DNA of 9,116 bases. It comes from Verrucomicrobiota bacterium (GTDB lineage Bacteria > Verrucomicrobiota > Verrucomicrobiia > Chthoniobacterales > UBA10450). The translations under genes were made by a program, and so were the position numbers. The stretch covers positions 1 to 9,116 of the forward strand of contig QHQV01000301.1 of the NCBI GenBank assembly GCA_003219945.1, written 5' to 3'. Shown here one piece after another: positions 1 through 6,674 of this stretch. The notes under the pieces are model-generated. The model made no database searches. It was not told the origin of the DNA and was given only the letters and a program-made list of their open reading frames with translations. Within the stretch, counting starts at the first letter, position 1; every line of letters begins with the position of its first letter.

Positions 1-121
1 CCTCGTGGTCTGCGAGAACGTTAACCGCTCTGCTGACCGAAGCTTGATCCAGTAAACCGCTTGGTCTGTAAATGAACAGACGAATGTCTTCGTGAAATTC
101 GATGTCAGCCGGAAGAGTCAT
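1..121 (-). CDS. Start of an unrecognised gene, cut by the left edge
   Basis: An open frame runs from an ATG at 119-121 off the left end of the window, giving 40 residues that begin MTLPADIEFHEDIRLFIYRP and continue with SGLLDQASVSRAVNVLADHE. A GTG lies directly before the ATG in frame, and a TAA stop lies two codons further upstream, so the start is one of these two. The residue mix is protein-like: an alternating strand (IRLFIY), a turn (RPSGLLD), then a helix (ASVSRAVNVLADHE). That strand-turn-helix order resembles the opening of STAS/SpoIIAA-like domains, but 40 residues do not establish a family. No Shine-Dalgarno sequence is visible, as for most genes here. It lies 79 bases downstream of the broken dehydrogenase gene on the same strand. 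That this is a real gene start is likely; its function is unknown. Confidence 0.6.
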   Translation of the reverse strand, partial: MTLPADIEFHEDIRLFIYRPSGLLDQASVSRAVNVLADHE

Positions 122-200
122 CACGCGTTACTTTTGTTCAGGCGATTTTTAAGGTCATCTCTTTTGAATCGGCCGCCAAGCGCGAATATCAGAGTTCAAC

Positions 201-964
201 TCAATGAGTCGCGTAGCCGCCATCGATCACGAACGTCTGGCCGACGGCGAACGAGGCATGGTCCGAACAAAGAAATAGAACCATGCCTGCTATTTCTGCC
301 GGCTCAGACACGCGGCCAATCGGCGTGTTCGCGATGAAATGCGCGCTCACATTTGGATCATCGAACCATGCCTTGGTCATTGCGGTATTCACTAGCCCGG
401 GTGCCAGCGCGTTAATGCGAATACCTTGATTTGCGGATTCGACGGCAGCCGCTTTGGACAATCCGATGACTCCGTGTTTGGCGGCGACATAGGCGCTGAT
501 TCCCGGCTCGGCGACCACGCCGGCGATTGACGCGTTATTCACGATCGCGCCGGCGCCGCTTTGCAGCATGTGCGGGATCTCGTACTTCATGCACAGAAAT
601 ACGCCCTTTAGATCGACAGCCAACGTGTTGTCGAAAGTCACTCGTCCATCTCAACGAGCCTTGAGGTCGGGGGCAGAACACCGGCATTGTTGAACGCGCA
701 ATGCAATCCGCCGTAGGTCTTGACCGCTGTCGCAATCAGATTCTTCACATCGTCCTCATCGCTGACCTCAGTCCTCATAAAAATCGCTTCACCCGCGTCG
801 CGTTTGATCGTCTCGACTGTTTCCGACCCAACAGGATCGACATCGCCGATCACAACATTCGCCCCGCTTTGCGCAAAGACCAGCGCGGTCGCGCGACCAA
901 TCCCTCGACTCCCGCCCGTGACAAGCGCGACTTTACCTGAAAAATCGAATGTAACCTTGGGCAC
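201..964 (-). pseudogene. Short-chain dehydrogenase/reductase, split by one frameshift
   Basis: Two overlapping frames together make one classical SDR oxidoreductase of about 255 residues, the usual length. The first (638-964, GTG start, MPKVTFDFSGKVALVTGG) has the Rossmann motif TGGSRGIG at residues 16-23, an acidic residue after strand 2 (D41 in VIGDVD, which favours NAD(H)) and NNAG at 92-95. It stops at TGA 638-640. The second (201-641) continues at once with the DLKGVFLCMKY helix, the catalytic Ser in NNASIAG, the YVAAK Tyr/Lys pair, the PGLVNTAM segment and the C-terminal VIDGGY signature. Losing one base near 638-643 explains the break, because adding one base there joins the frames with no residue missing. 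No other damage is visible, so this could be a recent mutation, a sequencing error or, less likely, programmed frameshifting. The substrate cannot be told. The GTG start sits two bases after the stop of the decayed barrel gene. Confidence 0.85.
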
Positions 965-966
965 GC

Positions 967-1294
967 TCAGAACTTCAAGCTCGCAGTGAAGTTAAACCCG
1001 TCTCCTTCAACAGCTCTGCTCAGATCGAAGTCGTAGATCCAGCGCAGTAAAATCGAGATGACTCTTACCCAGTTTTGTCGAATAAGTGATGCCTGTTGTC
1101 AGGTAAAAAATAATTTCGCGGATGAGACGGAGAGATTATTTTCGGGTCCTCCTTCATCACTCATAATTGCGTAGGAAAGAACGAAGGCGTTGCGAGAAGC
1201 TGGACAATCGCAAGATCACGTTTGAGGATGTGTCCCTTGCCGCCAACAACTGGTGCTGTTTGAATCGAAACTTACGTCTTTAGCATTAAGCGTT
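967..1294 (-). pseudogene. Remains of an outer-membrane beta-barrel gene
   Basis: This is the only gap of more than 300 bases without an intact gene. On the minus strand it reads as consecutive protein-like segments in shifting frames. The C-terminal piece (967 to about 1036) gives YDFDLSRAVEGDGFNFTASLKF with its final part ending in Phe then stop, the classic outer-membrane barrel terminus. The preceding frame (about 1037-1105) gives a typical amphipathic hairpin, FYLTTGITYSTKLGKSHLDF followed by TALD. Before the six-T run (1105-1110 on the complement) another frame gives NAFVLSYAIMSDEGG through SVSSAKLFF; one extra T would join it to the previous piece. Further upstream come GGKGHILKRDLAIVQL and then ETLNAKDVSFDSNST, in two more frames. 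The last two hairpins are convincing; the upstream pieces are tentative. No start or signal peptide is visible, so the 5' part seems lost or overlaps the end of the lipoprotein gene. The exact family is not recognisable. Confidence 0.5.
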
Positions 1295-1702
1295 TCACCA
1301 CCAGAAAGCTCGCGGACCCCAAGCTCCGTACCAACCAAATGCGGCTGCACGGTCCATCTCCGCTGCCATGTAGTAGTTTTGGGCAATCTGCTGCTGAACC
1401 GCCAACTCGTGGTAACGCTGGTATTCCTGTTCCCGGCCGATGTAAGCCACGCCCGCTTTCTCGTCTTTGTAAACGTAAAAGGTTCTTCCTTTCACGGTAG
1501 CGCGATGGACTTGGTACGGTGGCAGGGCGGCATAGATTTGCTGTTGCTGGGGCGTTTGCGGCGTTCGCACGCGGAAGCCCGCCGCCGACAACAGCGATGT
1601 TGTGTTTCCTGATCCCATCTCGGCACAGCCCCCAGTAAGTAAAGCGGCAGCCGCGGCAGCGAAGATTAGAATCACTTTCGTTTTAGTTTCTTTGATTTTC
1701 AT
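1295..1702 (-). CDS. Small predicted lipoprotein of unknown function
   Basis: I chose the ATG at 1700-1702, which gives 135 residues and places a signal peptide at the N-terminus: basic MKIKETKTK, then VILIF and six Ala, then LLTGGC with Cys26 as the likely lipidated residue. The lipobox is slightly relaxed, with Gly-Gly before Cys. The frame is open up to 1888, but that extension would overlap the phosphatase gene and bury the signal peptide. The mature part has a Gln-rich patch (PQTPQQQQ, about 49-55), a compact strand-rich segment (GRTFYVYKDEKAGVAYIG, about 72-89), a Tyr/Gln-rich helix (EYQRYHELAVQQQIAQNYY, about 93-111) and an aromatic tail ending FWW. I do not recognise a named domain; the layout suggests a small envelope lipoprotein on the periplasmic side. 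There is no clear Shine-Dalgarno sequence. A short dyad lies 30-45 bases upstream. Confidence 0.8.
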   Translation of the reverse strand: MKIKETKTKVILIFAAAAAALLTGGCAEMGSGNTTSLLSAAGFRVRTPQTPQQQQIYAALPPYQVHRATVKGRTFYVYKDEKAGVAYIGREQEYQRYHELAVQQQIAQNYYMAAEMDRAAAFGWYGAWGPRAFWW

Positions 1703-1731
1703 TATTTGAATCTGCCGTTTTCGTTTTAAAT

Positions 1732-1747
1732 CGGAAAGACTTTTCCG
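1732..1747. promoter_or_regulatory. Short dyad upstream of the lipoprotein gene
   Basis: CGGAAA (1732-1737) and TTTCCG (1742-1747) are perfect inverted arms around a 4-base spacer. The site lies 30-45 bases before the lipoprotein start codon, where an operator or a 5' leader hairpin could sit. A 6-bp dyad can arise by chance in a window of this size, so the regulatory role is a guess. Confidence 0.2.
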
Positions 1748-1817
1748 CGTCGCCAAGATTAAGATGGGCGGCAGCGATTGAGAAATCAGACCTAAGTCTA
1801 ACATCCGGTAACCCATG

Positions 1818-1832
1818 GGCGCGCGACGCGCC
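1818..1832 (-). terminator. GC-only hairpin after the phosphatase gene
   Basis: GGCGCG (1818-1823) and CGCGCC (1827-1832) can pair around a 3-base loop, 26 bases beyond the stop of the PAS-GAF-PP2C gene. The stem is strong for its size but no T-tract follows on the minus strand. It is at best a pause site or an imperfect terminator. Confidence 0.2.
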
Positions 1833-1857
1833 TCACGCAGCAGTGATCGCGCGTGCC

Positions 1858-3669
1858 TTACGAGAGTGATACTTTCAACACCGAACAATCATCAGTTGGC
1901 GGCGAGCCGTGGAGATGTTCCAGCGTGCGATTACGAATCTCGGCGACACTCCGTCCTTTGCTAGCCGGCGCGATAAGAAAGTCCACGAGGCTGGCCAGAG
2001 GATCGCGATCGTATTTTCGGCGAGTCTCAAACACACCATCGGAGAAAAGATATAGCTCAGTTGGAAAACGCAGAGCGATCTCCACAGTCGGGTATTTGGC
2101 ATTTGCGAAGCAACCAACGGGGGGACCACTGGCCGGCAAGGTTGGGTTTTCAGATTGCGCAGCGCGAATGGCCGCGGGAGGATGGCCTCCGCCAGCGTAA
2201 CGTAGCGTTCCGGTGGCAAAATCCGCGATGCCATACCAGATGGTGAAATACAGGCGATCGTGCGATTGCGAAAAATAAGCGCGATTAAGTGCGCGCAGCA
2301 CGGCACCAGGATCGCTCCAATCAGTGTTAGCAAGGCCGCACGTACGCAGCGTGTCGATGATGGAAACTGCCAGTAATGCGGATTTCACTCCGTGACCGGA
2401 AACGTCGAGCAGATAAAACGCGAAGCGATCCGAATCCATCCAGTGATAACCGAGTCCATCGCCGCCGAGCTGCGCGGATGTGGTCATGAACCAGTCAGCC
2501 GAGAGTCGCTGCTCGATGACAGGGCGGGGCAAGAGCGAAAGCACATAATCCACGGCGCCCGCTAACTCCGCATTCAATGCGTCCTGTGTGGTGCGCAGTA
2601 TGTCGTATGCCTGCGCGATTTCCTGCGCGCGTTGTTCTGCTGCGACCTTGGCCACGCGCAGTTGCTCGACCGCGCGTGCTCGTTCAATGACTATTCCTGC
2701 CAAATGCGTGGCCATGCGGATTAACTCCCGGTCGTGAGCGCTGGGTTCGTGGGGATGACGATAGTACATCGCAACAGTTCCAAGCAGCGCAGGATCGCTG
2801 GAAAAAACTGGCGTCGAACAGCAAGCGCCGAGCCCGAACTTCGCGGCGAGTTCAACGTAATTAGCCCAATGAAGATCGCTGGCGATGTCTGTCGCAAACA
2901 CCGGCTCACGCTTGTAAGCAGCGCTTCCGCACGAGCCAACACACGCACCGATGCCGATGCCGTCCACGATTCTATTGTATTCCTCCGGCATGCTGGGAGC
3001 CGCTCCGTGGCGCAGGCATTGTGCCGCCTCGTCAAAGACCAGCACCGTGCACATCATTCCGTCACATGATTGCGCTTCGACGCCGCGGACCAACACATCG
3101 AGCACCGTCGCCAGCGATGCACCGGAGGCGATCTTCGCCAATACTCGTTTCTCGTTTGCGAGCGCGTCCTGCGCGCGCTTGCGCTGCGTTATATCGCGAA
3201 GGCTCCATACACGGCCAACGTTTCGTTGCTTGATCAGTTGAATTGCCGAATTGCGCTCGAAAACGCGGCCGTCTTTCAACTGCAATACATCAAAAGTTTC
3301 GGGCGCAGACGACGCGACAATCTCATTGATACGCGCCAGATACGCAGCCGGGTCTTTCAATTGCGAACTGATGTAATTCCACAACTCGCTGGCATGAGCT
3401 GATACCGGGATGTGAGGCGGAATTCCCCAGAGCTTGACGTACTTCTCATTAAATTCTCGCACATAGTTCGCTTCATCAGTCACAAGGATAGCGTCTGTCG
3501 TTGACTCGAGTGTGGCATGAACCATCGCTAGCGCCGTGGCCAGCTCATCGGGAGTGTGTTCGCCGTCTGCCGGTTTCTGATCGTCTTCAGGGACTTGGAC
3601 GCTCGCGCCTTCTTCCTCTGCGCGTGCGCTGGTTGAAACAACGTTTGGCGAAATCCCGTGTTCTTTCAT
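1858..3669 (-). CDS. PAS-GAF-PP2C (SpoIIE/RsbU-type) protein phosphatase
   Basis: This 603-residue soluble protein has no membrane segment. A charged N-terminal tail (1-40) precedes a PAS domain (about 45-165, with AILVTDEANYVREFNEKY, ending in the typical WSLRDITQRKRAQ). A GAF domain follows (about 175-332, with GSCGSAAYKREPVFATDIASD and the LGTVAMYYRHPHEPS strand), then a coiled linker (about 333-370) and a C-terminal PP2C/SpoIIE domain (about 385-600). The phosphatase looks active: GGD at 402-404, DVSGHG at 422-427, GGGHPP at 493-498, FSDG at 542-545 and TDD at 592-594 match the metal-binding aspartate motifs. Relatives dephosphorylate anti-sigma-factor antagonists (STAS proteins) or similar serine-phosphorylated partners in response to a signal. 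The partner is not evident here, although the truncated gene at 1-121 is a weak STAS-like candidate. The ligands of PAS and GAF cannot be read from sequence. The start at ATG 3667-3669 has no clear Shine-Dalgarno sequence and lies 12 bases from a perfect dyad. Confidence 0.93.
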   Translation of the reverse strand: MKEHGISPNVVSTSARAEEEGASVQVPEDDQKPADGEHTPDELATALAMVHATLESTTDAILVTDEANYVREFNEKYVKLWGIPPHIPVSAHASELWNYISSQLKDPAAYLARINEIVASSAPETFDVLQLKDGRVFERNSAIQLIKQRNVGRVWSLRDITQRKRAQDALANEKRVLAKIASGASLATVLDVLVRGVEAQSCDGMMCTVLVFDEAAQCLRHGAAPSMPEEYNRIVDGIGIGACVGSCGSAAYKREPVFATDIASDLHWANYVELAAKFGLGACCSTPVFSSDPALLGTVAMYYRHPHEPSAHDRELIRMATHLAGIVIERARAVEQLRVAKVAAEQRAQEIAQAYDILRTTQDALNAELAGAVDYVLSLLPRPVIEQRLSADWFMTTSAQLGGDGLGYHWMDSDRFAFYLLDVSGHGVKSALLAVSIIDTLRTCGLANTDWSDPGAVLRALNRAYFSQSHDRLYFTIWYGIADFATGTLRYAGGGHPPAAIRAAQSENPTLPASGPPVGCFANAKYPTVEIALRFPTELYLFSDGVFETRRKYDRDPLASLVDFLIAPASKGRSVAEIRNRTLEHLHGSPPTDDCSVLKVSLS

Positions 3670-3681
3670 CGAGTTGATGGC

Positions 3682-3699
3682 ACGCTCAGCCCTGAGCGT
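3682..3699. promoter_or_regulatory. Perfect 8-bp dyad in front of the phosphatase gene
   Basis: ACGCTCAG (3682-3689) and CTGAGCGT (3692-3699) are exact inverted repeats separated by two bases. The dyad begins 12 bases before the start codon of the PAS-GAF-PP2C gene, where a repressor site or a leader hairpin masking translation initiation would act. The arms are longer than any other palindrome I noticed between genes. The function is inferred from position only. Confidence 0.4.
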
Positions 3700-3785
3700 C
3701 GCAATACAGCTGAGTCATATCGCGAAACTGGTAAAGATGAAAGGAAAACCGAAACGCTTTCTGGCTTAACAAGCAGCGACGGTGG

Positions 3786-4871
3786 TCACTTTGCCGCCGT
3801 CTGCGACGGCGATTTCACGCAGCGAAAACCGAGATGATTCGTGCCGGTGTTGACTTCGCCTTTGCCGCGCGTTCCGACGATGTAGCGCGAGCAATAGTGT
3901 TCATTGCAAAGAAATGAGCCGCCGCGATGAACGCGTTTCTTCTCGTTAGGCTCAGCCGGATCAAATGGTGAGTCCGGCCCTTGTGGGTTGCGCGCCACTC
4001 CGCCTTTTTCTGCCAGCGTCTCGTAGTAATCTGGCCGATACCAATCGCTGCACCATTCCCATACGTTGCCGGCCATCTCGTAAAGCCCATAGCGATTCGG
4101 TGGAAACGATTTCACCGGCGCGATTCCGGCGTAACCGTCTTCGCCCGCATCTTTCACCGGAAATTCTCCCTGCCACGTGTTGGCCATCCATTTGCCGTCG
4201 GGCCGGAATTCATCGCCCCACACGTACATCTTTCCTGAGAGGCCAGCGCGCGCCGCAAATTCAAACTCCGCTTCGGTTGGCAAACGTTTGCCTGCCCATT
4301 TTGCGTAAGCTTCAGCATCAGGGTACGCAATGTGCACCACCGGATAGTTCTCTTTGCCTTTAATATCGCTTTGCGGACCGAGCGGGTGACGCCAGTTCGC
4401 GCCTTTGATGTAGCTCCACCATTGATAATGATTGTTGAGCGGAACTTCGTGATCGGTCGGCGCGAAAACGACTGCACCTGCCACGAGATTCTCCTCCGGT
4501 GCGGTCGGGAATTCTTCTTTTGTGGGCTTGCGTTCAGCAATTGTGACGTAATTCGTCGCTTTGACGAACCTCTCAAACTGCGCATTGGTCACCGGAGTCG
4601 CATCCATCCAAAAAGCGTCTACGTACACACGGTGCACAGGCTGTGAGTCATTCGAAGCCATCGGCATTGCATGACTTCCTTCGCCACCTACCGCCGCGCC
4701 CATGGAGAATTCGCCGCCGGCAATCCACACCATCCCTTCGGGCGCTTTGCTGGGAGGCGGATTTTTGTTCGCGTGAGTTGGTTGAAACTGCTCTGGGTCC
4801 GAGAACGCGATTGCTTTGCTCAAAACAAGTATGATGCAAAGCGTTACGCTTTTTCTGGTACAATCAGTCAT
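3786..4871 (-). CDS. Secreted FGE-sulfatase family protein (formylglycine-generating-enzyme-like)
   Basis: A signal peptide (MTDCTRKSVTLCIILVLS, probable cleavage after about residue 23) precedes an FGE-sulfatase fold covering about residues 44-354 of 361. Family landmarks run in order: EGMVWIAGGEFSMG near 45, the VYVDAFWMDATPVTNAQFERF block near 82-101, KRLPTEAEFEFAARAG (195-210), GNVWEWCSDWY (268-278), RGGSFLCNEHYC (316-327) and LGFRC (347-351). Cys322 and Cys327 match the catalytic pair of true FGE (human SUMF1 Cys336/Cys341), which oxidises the Cys of CxPxR motifs in sulfatases to formylglycine. Many family members lack the pair, so activity is plausible here, but the substrate is unknown and no sulfatase lies in the window. 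I chose ATG 4869-4871 over the in-frame TTG at 4902-4904 because the TTG overlaps the likely -10 element and would place a polar stretch before the signal peptide. Another sugar-related or redox role for the fold is possible. Confidence 0.9.
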   Translation of the reverse strand: MTDCTRKSVTLCIILVLSKAIAFSDPEQFQPTHANKNPPPSKAPEGMVWIAGGEFSMGAAVGGEGSHAMPMASNDSQPVHRVYVDAFWMDATPVTNAQFERFVKATNYVTIAERKPTKEEFPTAPEENLVAGAVVFAPTDHEVPLNNHYQWWSYIKGANWRHPLGPQSDIKGKENYPVVHIAYPDAEAYAKWAGKRLPTEAEFEFAARAGLSGKMYVWGDEFRPDGKWMANTWQGEFPVKDAGEDGYAGIAPVKSFPPNRYGLYEMAGNVWEWCSDWYRPDYYETLAEKGGVARNPQGPDSPFDPAEPNEKKRVHRGGSFLCNEHYCSRYIVGTRGKGEVNTGTNHLGFRCVKSPSQTAAK

Positions 4872-4903
4872 TTTATTTTTTTGTATTATTAGGTGTTGCA
4901 GCA

Positions 4904-4930
4904 ATCATAGCCGCGAATCCGGAATTACAA
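4904..4930 (-). promoter_or_regulatory. Candidate promoter of the FGE-like gene
   Basis: On the minus strand TTGTAA (4925-4930) is followed after 15 bases by TATGAT (4904-4909), one mismatch from the TATAAT consensus. Transcription would start near 4897 and leave an A/T-rich leader of about 25 bases before ATG 4871. The spacer is shorter than the preferred 17 bases, so the -35 assignment is weaker than the -10. Confidence 0.35.
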
Positions 4931-4967
4931 TGTCTTCTGCTTTCCGTCTCTCGAAGAGTGGGAGTCA

Positions 4968-5771
4968 TCAAAAATAATAAACGACCGTGAGGCCGAGCTG
5001 AAATCTTCTTGTTCCGCTACTGAGTGGCTTTTCTATTGTAGCGCTCAGCACAACGGGCACCTTAAGGCGCTTCGCTATGCCTGCAGTTAGAGTGTGAGCC
5101 CATCGATCGCCATTGTTGAAATCCAGCACTGTCCGATATTTCGCACTTACGGACCAGTGCTGCGGAAGAATGAAGGTGGCCGGCACAGCCATGTCGAGAT
5201 AACTCTGCGGACGAACATTATCTTCTTCGGCGATCGAACGGTTGTACTCGGCATTGGCGGTCAAGCTGAACCAGTGGGTGAAATCGTGGGCAACTCCCCA
5301 GCCCCACTTCAATCGCCACACGTTTTCTGCAAAAGCTGGATCTGAAGCCGTATCGGCATGAAGTTCAATGCCACCAGCGGTCCTCCACTTATCATTCAAA
5401 CGAAATGCCGTGCCTGTGCCAAATTCCACGTCGCCCAGACCTCCCGTATCACGGTGACCTGATCCCCGATCAGTTCTGTCATACACAAAGGGTAACGTGA
5501 AACGTATCGCCCAGTCCTGGCAATCACTGACACGCCAGGCCCACAACCCGGTGAATGTCCAATTCGCCCTTTCAGCGCCATCCTTGAATTGGTCCCACTC
5601 TGATTCCAATGACACGTGAGTTACGAGCAAAGTGGGATCATTTAATTGTTTCAATTCGTCTGCCTTTGTCGGCTTAGGCAGTGGTTCAGCTTCAAGTCGC
5701 TTATCGTACGTAAGTAATAGGAGTGTAACGATGCAGAACACCGGGATAACACGCATGGGACCAGTGAACAT
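4968..5771 (-). CDS. Outer-membrane beta-barrel protein (phenol-degradation MetA-type transporter-like)
   Basis: The protein has about 267 residues: a signal peptide (hydrophobic core VIPVFCIVTLLLL), a short linker (LPKPTKADELKQL) and then alternating amphipathic strands to the end. The last strand, RRFQLGLTVVYYF, ends in Phe as outer-membrane barrels do. Aromatic girdle residues are frequent (WTFTGLWAWRV, WRLKWGWGVAHDF). The segment GGLGDVEFGTGTAFRLNDKW, then IELHADTASD, resembles the GxGD...G pattern of the MetA-pathway phenol-degradation/transporter barrel family, so a small channel for hydrophobic or carbohydrate compounds is possible. The substrate cannot be told. Possible starts are GTG 5781-5783, ATG 5769-5771 and ATG 5754-5756; the last gives the neatest signal peptide (MRVIPVF), so the N-terminus is uncertain by a few residues. 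It follows the DUF4239 gene after 50 bases with no terminator, so the two may share a transcript. Confidence 0.8.
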   Translation of the reverse strand: MFTGPMRVIPVFCIVTLLLLTYDKRLEAEPLPKPTKADELKQLNDPTLLVTHVSLESEWDQFKDGAERANWTFTGLWAWRVSDCQDWAIRFTLPFVYDRTDRGSGHRDTGGLGDVEFGTGTAFRLNDKWRTAGGIELHADTASDPAFAENVWRLKWGWGVAHDFTHWFSLTANAEYNRSIAEEDNVRPQSYLDMAVPATFILPQHWSVSAKYRTVLDFNNGDRWAHTLTAGIAKRLKVPVVLSATIEKPLSSGTRRFQLGLTVVYYF

Positions 5772-5821
5772 GATCGGCAGCACGAGCTACAACACGGACT
5801 AGGCTCTTGATCGACTTAAAT

Positions 5822-6583
5822 TTAGCTCGTTTGTTTCGATAGATGATCCAACGTCCTTATCATCGGTTCACTGGGAATCCGCACTACGCCGGCAAATGGG
5901 TAGTCGAGCTCGAGGATGATAAACACAGCACACCCGACGGAGAACGCACCGGCGAGCAGGGCCAGAGTGCTTGTGGTGTTCGGGGGCGCCAGAATAGCAA
6001 AGCCGAGGAAGATCACCACAAGCCATATTACCAGTGCAACCAGCAACGGCCTCGAAAGCGACGAAACCGCCTGCGCCTGCACCAGAGACCGAAGCTCCGC
6101 CAATTGGATCATCAGCGTGACTGCCTCGGCCTTAAGGGCACGTTGCGCGTCATCCATCGGCGCCAGCTGACTAATCGCAGCGTAAACTGCGTCGCCCATC
6201 TGCTCGTTGGGGTCCAGCGTGGCCGGCCGACGTCCGTCTGGCGGCCAGGTACGCCGGACTCCTTCGGTGACCGAATCGCGAAGTGCACGGCGCGCGGCAT
6301 CTGTTTGTTTTCCGTAAAGCACAAGTATGCGATCCAGCAAAGCGATTTTGGCAGACATTTGGATCACTTCGCTTCGCGCGGTGTCGAAAGAATTTTTCGC
6401 TGAACTAACAAGGAGTCCCAGGAGTATCGCTGTCATCGTCGCAACAAGTCCAAGTGCAAGTTTGACGGCGTCTTTGGAGTCGGCGCTCAGGTGCTCAGCC
6501 GGAACGAGCCGGCGCAGACGCGCGCCGACTAGAATCACACCCACCAGACCTCCAAAAAGAATTGCTGCAATAATGATAATCAT
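5822..6583 (-). CDS. DUF4239 (bestrophin-like) integral membrane protein
   Basis: This 253-residue protein has four hydrophobic segments at about 2-20, 42-61, 179-199 and 203-225, arranged as two pairs around a soluble, partly helical middle (62-178). The pattern GLVATMTAILLGLLVSSAKNSFD at 45-67, the AELRSLVQAQ helix before the second pair and the closing LELDYPFAGVVRIPSEPM are typical of DUF4239 proteins, which databases sometimes call bestrophin-like. Their function is not established; an ion-channel or membrane-associated role is only suggested by the fold name. The length is normal for the family. The start ATG 6581-6583 is the first codon of the hydrophobic MIIII stretch, and a weak purine run (GGGAAAATCGGA) precedes it. 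The next gene downstream encodes an outer-membrane barrel 50 bases away. Confidence 0.85.
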   Translation of the reverse strand: MIIIIAAILFGGLVGVILVGARLRRLVPAEHLSADSKDAVKLALGLVATMTAILLGLLVSSAKNSFDTARSEVIQMSAKIALLDRILVLYGKQTDAARRALRDSVTEGVRRTWPPDGRRPATLDPNEQMGDAVYAAISQLAPMDDAQRALKAEAVTLMIQLAELRSLVQAQAVSSLSRPLLVALVIWLVVIFLGFAILAPPNTTSTLALLAGAFSVGCAVFIILELDYPFAGVVRIPSEPMIRTLDHLSKQTS

Positions 6584-6674
6584 TCCGATTTTCCCGCGCG
6601 ATTATTCACAATCTGAACCCTGAGACGAGAACCCATGATGTAACGCTTTACCGTTATTTTGCCGCGGAACAGCA

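Noticed and set aside
2..55. Tail of a plus-strand gene entering from the left (18 codons to TAA)
   Set aside because: The opposite strand has a longer, protein-like frame with a proper start over the same bases.
1253..1612. 119-codon plus-strand open frame
   Set aside because: It is antisense to the lipoprotein gene and the barrel relic; no start signal or protein-like features.
1703..1888. N-terminal extension of the lipoprotein gene by 62 codons
   Set aside because: It would overlap the phosphatase gene and place the signal peptide and lipobox in the middle of the protein.
960..3689. The same 11 bases (GGCACGCTCAG) at 960-970 and 3679-3689
   Set aside because: Repeats of this length are expected by chance in a 9-kb window; the first copy lies across a gene junction and lacks the dyad.
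3670..3785. Terminator after the FGE-like gene
   Set aside because: No stable stem followed by a T-tract is present; the only strong dyad lies next to the following gene's start.
5843..6403. 186-codon plus-strand open frame
   Set aside because: It is antisense to the DUF4239 gene and rich in Arg, Gln and His with no domain-like pattern.
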